Position numbers and translations under genes: made by a program | The notes under the pieces: generated by a model | The model's database searches: none | What the model saw: the letters and a program-made list of their open reading frames with translations, nothing else | What the model was told of the DNA's origin: nothing | Part shown: one piece after another, positions 46,024-58,510 of the stretch | Layout: each line of letters starts with the position of its first letter | How positions within the stretch are numbered: position 1 is the first letter of the stretch | NCBI RefSeq assembly: GCF_034190915.1 | Contig: NW_026947501.1 | Coordinates: 1,736,001-1,800,000, forward strand | DNA from: Cavia porcellus | Lineage: Eukaryota > Chordata > Mammalia > Rodentia > Caviidae | DNA length: 64,000 nt | Reading direction: 5' to 3'

Positions 46024-49000
46024 TTTTATAATTAGGGTTATAAGATAGGGTTGGTTTAGGGTTAAGGTTAGGTTTAGATTAAGGTTACCTTTAGGGTTAG
46101 AGATTAGTGTTAGGGTTAGGGTTATGTTAGGTTTAGGGTTATGGTTATGGTTAGAGTGTTAGGGTTAGGGTTAGGGTTAGGGTTTTGGTTAGGTTTAGGG
46201 GTTAGGGTTAGGGTTAGTGTTCGGGTTCGTTTTGGTATAGGGATAATGTTAGGGTTAGTGATAGGTTTAGGGTTAGAGGTTTAGCGTTAGTGTTAGTTTT
46301 CGGGTTCATGATAGGATAGGGTTAGGGTTACGTTAGGGTTAGGGTCAGTGTTAGAGTTTTAGTTTTAAGTTTAGGTTTAGGATTTGGGTTAGTGTTAAGT
46401 TTATGGTTGAGTTATGGTTGAGTTAGGGTTAGGTTGAGGTTTAAGGTTAGTGTTTAGATAGGTTTTGAGGTTAGGTTTAGGGTTAGAGTTAGGTTTAGGG
46501 TTTGGGTTATGGTTAGGTTAGGGTTATGGTTAGGTTTAGGGTTAGACTTAGGGTAATGGTTAGGGTTCGTGTTATAGGTCAGGTTTAGTGTTAGGGTTAG
46601 GTTTATGGTTAGGGTTAAAGGTTAGATTTAGCGTTAGGGTTAGAGTTTTGGTTTAGAGTTAGGGTTAGGGTTAGTGTTATGTTTAGGTTTAGGGTTAGGG
46701 TTTAGGGTTAGGGTTTGCGTTCCGGTTAAGGTTAGTGTTAGGTTTAGGGTTAGTGTTAGGGTTCGGGTTAGAAGTTAGGGTTAGGGTTAGTGTTAGAGGT
46801 TAGTGTAAGGATAAATTTTGCATAAGGTATACGGTTAGGTTTACAGTTAAGGTTTTTGTTAGGGTTAGAGTTTTGGTTTAGGTTTATGGTTATCGTTATG
46901 GTTAGGGTTAGTGTTAGGTTTTGAAGTTAGGGTTACGTTTAGCGTTAGTGATAGAGTTATCTTTAGGGTTAGAGTTTAGGGTTAGTGTTAGGATTAGGGT
47001 TAGGGTTAGTTTTAGGGTTACGGTTATCGTTAGGGTTAGGGTTATGTTTTATTGTTAGGGTTAGGGTTAGGGTTAGGTTTAGGCTTAGAGGTTTTGTTTA
47101 GGGTTGAGGTTATGATTAGGGTGAGGGTTAGAGGTTGTGTTTAGCGATATTGTTAGGATTAGGCTTATGGTTAGGGTTAGGTTTAGGGATTATTGTTAGG
47201 GTTAGTGTTAGTGTTTTTGATAGTGTTAGTGTTAGTTTTAGGGATAGGGATTAGGTTTAGGCTTAGGGTTATTGTTAGGGTTATGGTTAGGGTTAGCCTT
47301 ATGGTTAGGGTTAGTGATAGGGTTAGGTTTATGGTTAGGTTTAGGGTTCTTGTTCGGGCTAGGGTTAGGGTTAGGTTTTTGTTTAGAGTTTTAGGGTTAG
47401 GGTGAGGGTTAGGGTTAGATTGTTAGTGTTAGGGTGAGGTTTAGGTTTAGGTTTGGGTTAGTGTAAGGGTTATAGTTGGATTAGGGTTAGATTACGTTTA
47501 GGGTTAGGTTTAGGGTTAGTGTAATGGTGAGAGGTTAGGGTTAGAGTTAGGTTAGGTTATGGTTAGGGTTAGGGTTAAGTTTAGACTTATGGTTAGAGGT
47601 TATGTTTAGGGTTAGCGTTAGGTTTAGAGTCAGGGTTAGGGGATAAAGGTAGGCTTTGTTTTAGGGTTAATGTTCGCTTTCGTGTTAGGGTTACAGTTAG
47701 GGTTAGCGTTAGCATTAAGTTTACGGCTAGGCTTAGGTTTAGGTTTAGTGTTAGGGTTAGGGTAAGAGGGCTAGAGTTTGGGTTAGGGTTAGGTTTAGTG
47801 TTAGGGTTATTGTTAGGGTTTTGGTAGGGTTAGGGTTAGGCTTAGGGTTAGGCTTAAGGATAGCGTCCCTTTAGAGTTTAGTGTTAGGGTTAGCAGTATG
47901 ATTAGGGTTATGTTAGGGTTAGAGGTTAGGTTTAGGTTTAGGTTTGGTGTTAGTTTTAGGGTTACGGGTAGGGTTAGGTTCATGGTTAGAGGTTTAGGGT
48001 TAATGTTAGGGTTAGGGTTATGGTTAGAGTTTCGGGTTAGAGTTACGGTTAGGCTTAGGGTTATGGTTAGTCTTATGGTTTGGGTTTGGGTTAGGGTTAG
48101 GGTTAGGGATAGGATTATTGTTATGTTGAGTGTTAGGTTTAGTGTTACGATTAGTTTTAGGATTAGGGTTATGGATAGTGTTCTGATTAGAGTTTAGGGT
48201 TAGGGTTAGTGTTAGGGTTAGGCTTAGGATTAGAGTTCGGGTTAGAGTTTGCAGTTAGTGTTAGGGTTAGTGTTAGGTTTAGGGTTAGATTTAAGAATAG
48301 GGATTAGGTTTAGGATAATGGTAGGCTTAAGTTTAGGAATAGCTTTTGGATTAGATGGTAGGGTTAGGTTTACAGGTAGGTTTAGGGCTTAGTGTTATGG
48401 TTAGAGTTAGAGTTAGGCCTAGTGTTAGAGGGTTAGCGTGAAGTTTAGGATTAGGGTTATGGTTCGGCTTAGGGTTAGGGTTACGGTCATGGTTATGGTT
48501 AGTGGTTAGTGTTAGCCTTAGGGTTAAGGTTATGATTAGGGTTAGCATTAAGTTTAACCTTAGGGTTAGAGGTTAGTGTTAAGGTTATGTTTATCATTGG
48601 GGTTAGGGTTAGGGTTAGAGTTCTTGTTCGTGTTAGGGTTATGGTTAGGGTTAGCATTACCGTTAGGTTTATGGCTAAGGTTAGGGTTAGTGTTAAGGTT
48701 AGTGTTAGGGTTAGTGGGTTAGGGATAGGGTTAGGCTTAGGGTTACGGTTAGGGTTAGTTTTAGGGTTATGGTAGGTTTAGTTTTAGGGTTAGGTTTAGA
48801 GATTCATTTTAGAGTTAGGTTTAGCCTTAGGGTTATTGTTAGGGTTAGGGTTGGGGTTTAGGTTTAGGGTTAGGGTTAGAGTTAGGATTAAGGTTACAGT
48901 TAGTGTCAGGTTTATGAATAGTTTTAGGGTTAGGGTTAGGGTTAGGGATAGTGTTTGGTTTAGACGTTAGGGTTAGGGTTAGGGTTACCATTAAGTTTAG

Positions 49001-50951
49001 GATTAGAGGTTAGAGTAAGGGCTGGGATTAGGGTAGGAGCTTATGGTTACTTGTAAGGGTTAGGGCTATGGGTAGGGGTTACGGTGATTGTTAGGGTTAT
49101 GTTTGTGTTAGGTTTAGGGTTAGGGTTAGGGTTAGGGTTAGTGTTTTGCATCAGGTTTAAGGGTTAGGGTTATGGTTACGGTTAGCTTTATGGTTAGTGT
49201 TATGGTTAGGTTTAGGGTTATGGTTAGGTTTACGGTTACAGTTAGGGGTTAGGGTTAGGGTTAGGATTAGTGTTATTGTTAGGGTAAGAGTTAGGGCTTA
49301 GTGTTAGGGTTAAGGTTAGGGTTAGTGTTAGGGTTAGGGTTAGGTTTAGAAGTTAGGTTTAGGGTTAGCGTTAGTGATAGTGTTATTGATAGAGTTAAGG
49401 TTTAGTGTTAGGGTTTCGTTTAGGGTTACGGTTAGGTTTACAGTTATGGTTAGGGTTAGGGTTAGGTTTATTGTTAGGGTTAGGGTTAGCGTTAGGGTTA
49501 GGGTTTGGCTTAGATATTTTGTTGATTGTTAAGGTTACGGTTAGTGTTATGGTTAGGTGTTGGGGTTAGGGTTATGTTTATGGTTAGGGTTAGGTTTAGG
49601 GATTAGGGTTATGGTTAGTGTTAGTGTTATTGATAGGGATAGTGTTAGGTTTATGGTTAGGGATTAGGTTTTGGCTTAGGGTTATTGTTGGGGTTAGGGT
49701 TAGGCTTAGGGTTAGGGTTAGTGATAGGGTTAGGTTAATGGTTAGCATTAGGGTTCATGTTTGGTTTAGAGTTAGGGTTGGTGTTAGGATTATTGGTTAT
49801 GTTTAAGGTTAGGGTTAGGGTTAGAGTGTTAGGGTTAGGGTGAGGGTTAGGTTTAGGGTTTGGGGTAGTGTAAGCGTTATAGTTGGGTTAGATTTAGGTT
49901 GCATTTAGGTTTAGGGTTACGGTTAGGGTTATGTTGAGAGGTTAGTGTTAGAGTTAGGTTAGGGTTAGGGTTAGGGTTAGGGTTCAGTTTAGAGTTAGAT
50001 TTAGAGTTTAGGTATAGGCTTAGTGCTAGGGTTAGGGTTCAGTTTCATGTTAGGTTTACAGTTAGGGTTAGCATTATTGTTAGGGTAACAGCTGGGTTTA
50101 GGGCTAGGTTTATTTTTAGGGTTAGGGTTAGAAGGCTAGGATTAGTGTTATGGTTAGTTTTAGGGTTAGGGTTAGTGTGAGGGTTTTGGTAGTTTTAGGA
50201 TTAGGCTTAGTGTTAGGCTTAGAGATAGTGTTCAGCTTAGAGTTTAGGGTTAGGCGTAGCGGTATGGTTATTGTTATGTTTAGGGTTAGAAGTTAGGGTT
50301 AGGTTTAGGTTTAGTGTTAAGGTTAGGGTTATGGTTAGAGGTTCGGGTTAGAGTTAGGGTTAGGCTTAGGGATATGGTTAGTGTTAGGTCTAGGGGTTTT
50401 GGTTAGGGTTAGGTTTAAAATTAGGGTTAGGAATAGGGATTAGGATTAGGATAAAAGTAGGGTTAAGTTTAAGGATAGCATTTGGGTTAGATTGTAGGGT
50501 GAGGTTTAGGTTTACGTTTAGTTTTAGAGGTTAGATTTAGTGTTTGGGTTAGTTTTAGGGTTAGCGCTTAATATTAGGAGTCATAGTTGGGGTTAGCTTT
50601 ATGGTTAGGGTTAGGATTAGAGTTAGAGTTAGTGTTAGGGTCAGGGTTAGGATTTGGGTTACGGTTAGGTTTAGGGTTCGGGTTAGTGTTAGGGTTGGGG
50701 TTTGGGTTACGGCTTGGGTTATGGTTAGGGTTAGGTTTAGGGTTTGTGTTACGTTTAGGGTTAGGGTTAAGGTTATGTTTAGTGTTAGGGTTACGTTTAG
50801 GGTTAGATGATAGGGTTGATTTTAGGATTAGCTTTAGAGTTAAGGTTATGGTTAGGGTTAGAGATTAGTGTTACACTAGTGTTAGGGTTAGGGTTAGGGT
50901 TAGAGGGTTAGGGTTAGGGTTAGTTTTAGCGTTATGTTTCAGGTTACGGTT

Positions 50952-51003
50952 AGAAGTTAGTGATATGAAAAAAAATAATTAAAAAAAAGAAGTTAATGAT
51001 ATG
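50952..51003 (+). mobile_element. A-rich insert with 16-bp target-site duplications (retroposition scar)
   Basis: A block of A8-TAATT-A8 (50968-50988) interrupts the array. It is flanked by AGAAGTTAGTGATATG (50952-50967) and AGAAGTTAATGATATG (50988-51003), which match at 15 of 16 positions and share one A with the insert. A-rich sequence between direct repeats of this length is the mark of target-primed reverse transcription by LINE machinery. The insert would be a tail only, with the body lost to extreme 5' truncation. A chance duplication with slippage is the alternative. Confidence 0.7.
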
Positions 51004-54000
51004 GTTAGGGTTAGTGATCGTGTTATCATTAGAGTTAGGGTTTAGGGTAAGTGTTAGGGTTAGTGTTATGGTTAATATTAGGGTTAGGGTTAGGGTTATG
51101 GTTAGGGTTAGGGTTGGAGTTAGGCTTAGAGATGTTGTTTTGGGTTAAAGTTAGGGTAAGGGTTTGGGTTAGGGGTTGTGTTTAGGATTAGTGTTAGGGT
51201 TAATTTAGGTTTAGGGTTAGGGTTTATGGTTAGGGTTAGTGTTCAGGTTCTTGTTAGGGTTAGGATTAGGGTTAGGGTTAAGTTTAGGATTAGGGTTAGA
51301 TTGCTAGGGTTAGCATTAGGGTTAGGTTTATTGTTAGGGTTAATGTTAGAGTTAGGGTTGGGGTTAGGGTTAGGGTTAGGTTTAGGGTTAATGTTAGGGT
51401 TAGTGTTCGTGTTCATTTTGGGATAGGGTTAGGTTTAGCATTAGCATTAGGGTTAGGGTTAGAGTGTTAGGGTTAAGTTTAAGTTTAGGGCTTGGGTTAG
51501 TGTTAGGGTTATCGTTGTGTTATGATTCGGTTAGGGCTAGGGTTAGGTTTAGGTGTTAGGGCTAGGGTAAGTGTTCGGGTTTATGTTAGGATAGGTTTTG
51601 AGTTAGAGTTAGGGTTAGGGTTAGGGTTAGTTTTAGAGCGTTAGGGTTAGGTTTAAGTATAGGGTTTGGGTTAGTGTTAGGGTTATGGTGGGTTATGGTT
51701 GGGTTAGGGCTAGGATTAGGGTTAGGGTTAGTATTAGGGTTAGGGTTTGAGGTTAGGGCTAAGGTTAGGTTTAGGGTTTGTGTTATGGTTAAGTTAGGGT
51801 TATGGTTAGGTTTAGTGTTAGATTTAGGGTTACGTTTAGGGTTCGGGTTATAAGTTAGAATTAGGGTTATGGTTATCATTAGGGTTAGGGTTATGGTTAG
51901 GGTTAGAGGTTAGGGTTAGAGTTAGGGTTATAGATTCCCTTTAGAATTTGGGTTAGTGTTAGTGTCAGGGTTAGGGTTTAGCATTAGTGTCAGGGTTAAG
52001 TTTAGGGATAGGGGTTAGCATTAGGGTTTGTGTTACGGTTAAGGTTAGGGTTATGTTTATGTTTAGGGTTAGGGTTAGTGTTAGGGTTCATGTTAGAGGT
52101 TAGGGTTAAGGTTAGGGTTGCAATTAGTGTTAGATGCTGTGGTTAGGGTTAGGGTTAGCATTAGGGTTACAGTTAGGTTCAGAGTTTAGTTTATGGTTAG
52201 GGTTAAAGATTTCGGTTAGGGTTAGGCTTATGGTAAGGATTAGGATTAGGGTTAGGGTAAGTGTTAGAGATTTAGGTTTAGAATTATGGTTAGCTTTAGG
52301 TTTATGGTTTTGAGGTTAGGGTTAGGGTTAGTGATAGGGTTATCATTAGAGTTAGGGTTTAGGGTTAGGGTTTCGGTTAAGGTTATGGTTACGGTTCGGT
52401 TTAGGCTTAGACATTTTGTTTAGGGTTAGGGTTAGGGTTAGGGTTAGGGTTAAGTGTTGGGGTTAGGGATAGTATTAGGGTTAGGATTATGGTTAGCATT
52501 AGGTTTAGGGATTATGGTTTAGGTTAGTGGTAGTGTTATGGATAGGGTTAGTGTTAGGTTTAGGGTTTGGTATTAGGTTTAGGCTTAAGGTTATTGTTAG
52601 GGTTAGGGTTAGGTTTAGGCTTAGGGTGTGGGTTAGGGCTAGGCTTAGGCTTATGGTTAGGGTTAGGGTTAGTGTTAGGGTTAGGGTTAGGGTTAGGATT
52701 AAGGTTACGGCTAGTATTAGGGTTATGGTTAGTTTTAGGTTTAGGGTTAGGTTTAGGGATAGGGTTCGGTTTAGACTTTAAGGTTAGGGTAGGGTTAGCG
52801 TTAGGGTTAGGGTTAGGGTTAGGGTTAGAGGTTAGGTTTAGGGTTAGGATTATGGTAAGAACTTATGGTTAGTTGTTAGGGTTAGGGATTAGAATTAGGG
52901 ATTAGGGTTAGGGGTTAGGTTTATATTTAGGGTTAGTTTTAGTGTTAGGTTTAGGTTTATGGTTAGGATAAGGGGTAGCATTAGTGGTTGGGGTCAAGGT
53001 TACCGGTTAGGGTTATAGTTACGGTTAGCTTTATGGTTTGTGTTACGGTTAGGGTTAGGGTTATGTTTATGGTTACTGTTAGGGTTAGGTTTAGATTTAG
53101 GGTTAGGAATTTGGGTTAGGCTTAGGGTTAGATTTAGGGTTAGGGTTAGGTTTATGGTTACAGTTAGGGGTTAGGGTTAGGGATAGAATTAGTGTTAGTG
53201 TTAGGGTTAGAGTTAGGGGTTAGTGTTAGGGTTAAGTTTAGGTTTAGGCTTAGGGATATTGTTAGGTTTAAGTTTATGGATTTGTTTTAAGGTTAAATTT
53301 AGGGTTAGGGATAGTGTTAGGGGTTGGGTTAGGGATAATGTTTGGGTTAGGTTTAAGTGTAGGGTTAGGCTTATGTATTAGAGTTAGGGTTAGGGTTAGA
53401 GTTTGAAATATAGTTAATGTTAGGTTAGGGTTTAGGGTTAGGATTAGGGTTATTGTTAGGGTTAATGTTAGGATTAGGCTTAGAGTTAGCGTTAGCGTTA
53501 GGGATAGGGTTAGGTTTAGGTTAAGGGTTAGGATTTGGGTTAAGGCTACGGTTAAGATTTAGGGTTATGGTTAGGGTTAGCGTTAGGTTTAGGGTTAGGG
53601 TTAGGAATAGGGATTAGGGTTAGGGTAAGGGTTAGTGTTAAGTTTAGGGATAGCGTTTGGGTTAGAGGTAGGGCGAGGTTTAGTGGTACGTTTATGTTTA
53701 CGGTTAGGGATAGAGGTTAGGGTTAGTGTAGGGTTAATGTTAGGGTTAGGGTTTAAGTTTAAGGGTTAGAGTTGTGGTTAGGTTTATGGTTAGGTTTATT
53801 ATTAGGGTTAGAGTTAGCAATATGGTTAGGGTTAGGGATAGGGTTAGGGTTAGGGTTAGGTTTAGGGTTAGGGTTCGGGTTAGGGTTAGGGTTAGGGTTA
53901 GCATTTGGGTTAAGGTTAGGGATATGGGTATGGTTATGTTTAGGGTTAGGGATTGGATTAGGGTTATGGTTCGGTTTGGATGTTAGGGTTAGGTTTAGGG

Positions 54001-57000
54001 TTCGGATTAAAATTAGGGTTAGAGGATAGCGTTGGTTTTAGGATTAAGGTTAGTTTTAGAGTTAAAGTTATGGTTAGGGTTAGAGATTAATGTTAGGATT
54101 ATGGATACATTAGTGTTAGGGTTGTGTTTAGGGTTAGAGGGTTAGGGTTAGGGATAGGTTTAGTTGTTAGGGTTAGGGTTATGGTTAGTGTTAGGTTTGG
54201 GTTAGGGTTAGGATTAGGGTTTAGATTAGATAGTTAGGGTTATTGTTAGTGTTCGGGTTCGTGTTAGGATAGGGTTGTGGTTATGTGTAGGTTTATCGTT
54301 AGGGTTAGTGTTAGGGTAAGGTTTTGGGTTGTGTTATAGGTCAGGTTTAGGGTTAGGGTTAGGTTTAAAGTTAGGGTTAAAGGCTAGGTTTAGGTTTAAG
54401 ATTAGAGTTTCAGGTTAGATTTAATGTTAGTGTTAGTGTTATGTTTAGGGTTAGGGTTAGGGCTTGTATTACGGTTATGGTTAGGGTTATGGTTAAGTTT
54501 AGGGCTGGTGTTAGGGTTAATGTTAGGGTTCAGGTTCGTTTTGGGATAAGGTTAGTGTTAGGATTAGAGGGTTAAGGTTATTGTTAGTGTTTGGCTGTAT
54601 GTTAGGATTGGGTTATGGTAATGGTTAGTTTTAGGTTAGGGTTAGAGGGTTAGTGTTATGGTTATGTTTAGTTTTAAGGTTTGGTTTAGTGTTAGGGTTA
54701 TGGTAGGTTTAGGTTTAGAGGTTCGGGTTTGAGTTAGGGTTAGGCTTCTGGTTGTGGTTACTTTTAGGGTTAGGATTAGGGGTTAGGGTTAGGGTTAGTT
54801 TTAGTGTTAGGATTAGTGTTACAGTTAGTGTTAAGGTTATGTTTCAGTTTAGGGTTAGTGTTAAAGTTAGGATAGGTTTCGGATTAGAGGTGAGGGTTAG
54901 GGTTAGGGGTAGCTTTTCGGTTAAGGTTAGTGGTTAGAGTTAGAGTTAGGGTTAGGTTTAGTGTTAGATCTTATGGTTAGGTGTTTGGGTTAGGGTTAGG
55001 GCTTAGGAGTAGGGTTAGGGTTAGGGTTATGGTTAGGTTTAGGTGTTAGAGATAGGCTTAGGTTTAGAGTTAGGGTTAGGGTTAGAGTTAGGATTAGGTT
55101 TAGGGTTAGTGTTAGGAATAGGGATTAGGGTCAGGGTAAGGGTTAGGGTTAGCTTTTGGGTGAGGGTTAGGGTTAGGTTTAGGGTTAGGTTTAGGTTTAC
55201 AGTTAATAATAGGGATTAGGGTTAGGGTAAGGTTTAGGGTTAAGTTTAGGGATAGCGTTTGGGTTAGATGGTAGGGTTAGGTTTAGGTTTACGGTTAGGG
55301 ATAGAGGTTAGGGTTAGGGCTTAAATTTAGGGGTCAGAGTTGGTGTTAGGTTTATGGTTAGGTTTAGGATTAGTGTTAGAGTAAGGGTTAGGGTTAGGGA
55401 TAGGTTTAGGGATAGGGTTAGGTTTAGGGTTAGGGTTAGGGTTTGGGTTAGGGTTAGGGTTTGGGTTATGGTTAGGTTTAGTGTTAGGTTTAGGGCTAGT
55501 GTTTGGGTTACAGTTAGGGTTAGGGTTAGTGTTAGGGTTAGGATTAGCGTTTGGGTTAAATTTAGGGATAGGGTTATGGTTATGTTTAGGGTTAGGATTA
55601 AGGTTAGATTTAGGGTTCGGGTTGGAGGTTAGGGTTAAGGTTAGGGTTAGGGTTACAATTAGGGTTGGAGGATAGGTTTGGTTTTAGGGTTAAAGTTAAG
55701 TTTACAATTAAGTGTACAGTTAGGGTTAGAGATTAGTGTTATGGTTAGGGATACCTTAGGGTTAGGGTTATGGTTAGGTTTAGAGGGTTAGGGTTAGGGT
55801 TACAGTTAGGGTTAGGGTTAGGTTTATTTGTTAGGGCTAGGGTTATGGTTAGTGTTCGGGTTAGTTTTGGGATAGGATTAGTGATAGGGTTAGGGTTAGG
55901 ATTAGAGGGTTAGGGTTAGTGTTAGTGTTCGGGTTCATGTTAGGCTAGGGTTATGGTAATTGTTAGTTTTAGGGTTAGGGTTAGTGTTAAGGTAAAGGTT
56001 TGGGTTCAGTTTATACGTCAGGTTTAGGGTTAGGGTTAGGTTTATGGTTAGGTTTAAAGGTTAGGTTTAGGTTTAGGGTTAGAATTTCGGGTTAGGTTTA
56101 ATGTTGGGGTTAGTGTTATGTTTAGGTTTAGGGTTAGAGGTTAGGATTAGGGCTTGTGTTACGGTTAAGGTTATGGTTATGTTGAAGGTTAATGTTAGGG
56201 TTCAGGTTAGAGGTTACGGTTAGGGTTAATTTTAGGGCTACAGTTAGTGTTAGAGGTTAGGGTTACGGTTAGGGTTAGCCTAAGGGATACAGTTAGGTTT
56301 ACAGTTAAGGTTACGGTTAGGGTTAGATATTTGGGTTTGGTTTATGGTCACGGTTAGTGTTTGGGTTAGGTTTAGAGTTTAGGGTTAGGGTTAGCCTTAG
56401 TGATAGTGTTATCGTTAGGTTTAGGGTTTAGGGTTAATGTTAGGTTTACAGTTAGTGTTAATTCTAGGGTTATGGTTATGATTAAGGTTAGGGTTAGGTT
56501 TATTGTTAGGGTTAGGGTTAGGGTTAGTGTTAGGGTTAGAGATTTTGTTTTGGTTTAAGGTTATGGTTAGGGTTAGGGTTAGGTGTTGGGTTTCGGGATA
56601 GTGTTGGGCTTACGTTTATTGATAGGGTTAGGTTTAGGGATTTGGGATATGGTTAGTGTTAGTGTTATTAATAGGGTTATTTGTAGGTTTAGGGCTATGG
56701 ATTATGTTTAGGCTTACGGTTATTGCTAGGGTTAGTGTTAGGATTAGGGTTAGGGTTAGTAATAGGCTTAGGTTTATGTTTAGGGTTTGGGTTAGAGTTA
56801 GTTTTAGGGTTAGGATTAGGGATTAAGGTTATTGTTAGGGTTAGGTTTAGATTGTTAGTGTTAGGTTTAGGGTTTGCGTTAGTTTAAGGGTTATAGTTGG
56901 GTTAGGGATATGTTACGTTTAGGTTTAGGTTTAGGGTTTGGGTTAGGTTTAGGATTATGGTGTGAAGTTAGGGTTAGAGTTAGTTTAGGGTTATGGTTAG

Positions 57001-58464
57001 GGTTAGGGTAAAGTTTAGAGTTAGGCTTAGAGGTTAGCGTTAGGGTTAGCCTTAGGTTTAGAGTTACGGTTAGGGGTTAGGTTTAGTCTTACAGTTAGGT
57101 TTAGTGTTCGGGTTCGTGTTAGGGATACAGTTAGGGATGGCGTTACCGTTGGGGTTACGGCTAGGTTTAGGGTTAGGGTTTAGTGTTAGGGTTAGGTTTA
57201 GAGGGTTAGGGTTAGGGTTAGGGTTAGGTTTAGGATTAGGGTTAGTGTTAGGGTTTTGGTAGGGTTAGGATTAGGCTTAGGGTTAGGCTTAGGGATAGCA
57301 TTCGCCTTAGAGATTAGGGTTAGGGTTAGCGGTATAGTTAGGGTTACCTTTAGGGTTAGAGGTTAGAGTTAGGGTTAGGTTTAGTGTTAAGGTTAGGGTT
57401 ACACTTAGGGTTAGTGTTAGGGTTAGGGTTATGGTTAGAGTTAGGGTTAGGCTTATGCTTATGGTTAGTGTTAGGGTTAGCGGTTTCGGTTAGGGTTTGT
57501 GTTGGGGATAGGATTATTGTTACGGTTAGTTTTAGGGTTATTGTTAGGTTTAGGGTTATGTTTAGGGTTAGGGATAGTGTTCTGGTTAGAGTTTAGGGTA
57601 AAGGTTAGTGTTAGGGTTAGGCTTAGGGATAGCATTCAGTTTAGAGTTTGGGGTAAGGGTTAGGGTTACTTTTAGGTTTAGGGTTAGAGTTAGGAATAGG
57701 GATTAGGTTTAGGATTAGTTTTAGGGTTAAGTTTCGCGATAGCATTTGGGTGATATTGTAGGGTTAGGTTTAGGTGTAGGTTTAGGTTTATGGTTAGGGT
57801 TAGAGGTTAGGTTTAGTGATGGGGTAGGGCTTAAAGTTAGCGGTCAGAGTTTGGTTAGTTTTGTGTTTAGGGTTAGGATTAGGGTTAGAGGTAGTGTTAG
57901 TGTTAGGGTTAGGGTTAGGGATAGGGTTAGTGTTAGGGTTAGGTTTAGGGTTTGGGTTACAGTTAGGGTGAGGATTAGGGTTAGGCTTAGGGTAAGGTTT
58001 AGGGTTTGGATTACGGCTTGTTTACAGTTAGGGTTAGGGTTAGGTTTAGGGCTAGGTTTAGGTTTAGGGTTTGTGTTACGATTAGGGTTAGAGTTATGGT
58101 TATGTTTAGGTTTTGGGTTAGGGTTAGGGTTATGATTAGGGTTAGAGGATAGGGTTGGTTTTAGGGTTAGGATTAGGTTTAGAGTTAAGGGTACGGATAG
58201 GTTTAGAGATTAGGTTTAGGGTTAGGGTTACTTTAGGGTTAGTGTTAAGGTTAGGGTTTAGGGTTAAGGTTAGGGTTACGATTAGCGTTATCTTTAGGGT
58301 TAGGGTTAGAGGTTGGTGCTAGATTTAGGGTTAGCGATAGGGTTATCGTTAGAGTTAGTGTTTAGGGTAAGGGTTTGTGTTAGTATTAGGGTTAATGTTA
58401 GGGTTAGGGTTATGGTTAGGGTTTTGGTTAGAGTTAGGCTTAGAGATTTTGGTTTGGGTTAAGG

Positions 58465-58510
58465 TTAGGGTTAGGGTTAGGGTTAGGGTTAGGGTTAGGG
58501 TTAGGGTTAG
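58465..58510 (+). repeat. Longest perfect TTAGGG run noticed (7 units)
   Basis: Seven consecutive canonical units plus TTAG. Even the cleanest stretch is tens of bases, far from a functional telomere tract, which supports an interstitial or old subtelomeric array. Confidence 0.85.
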
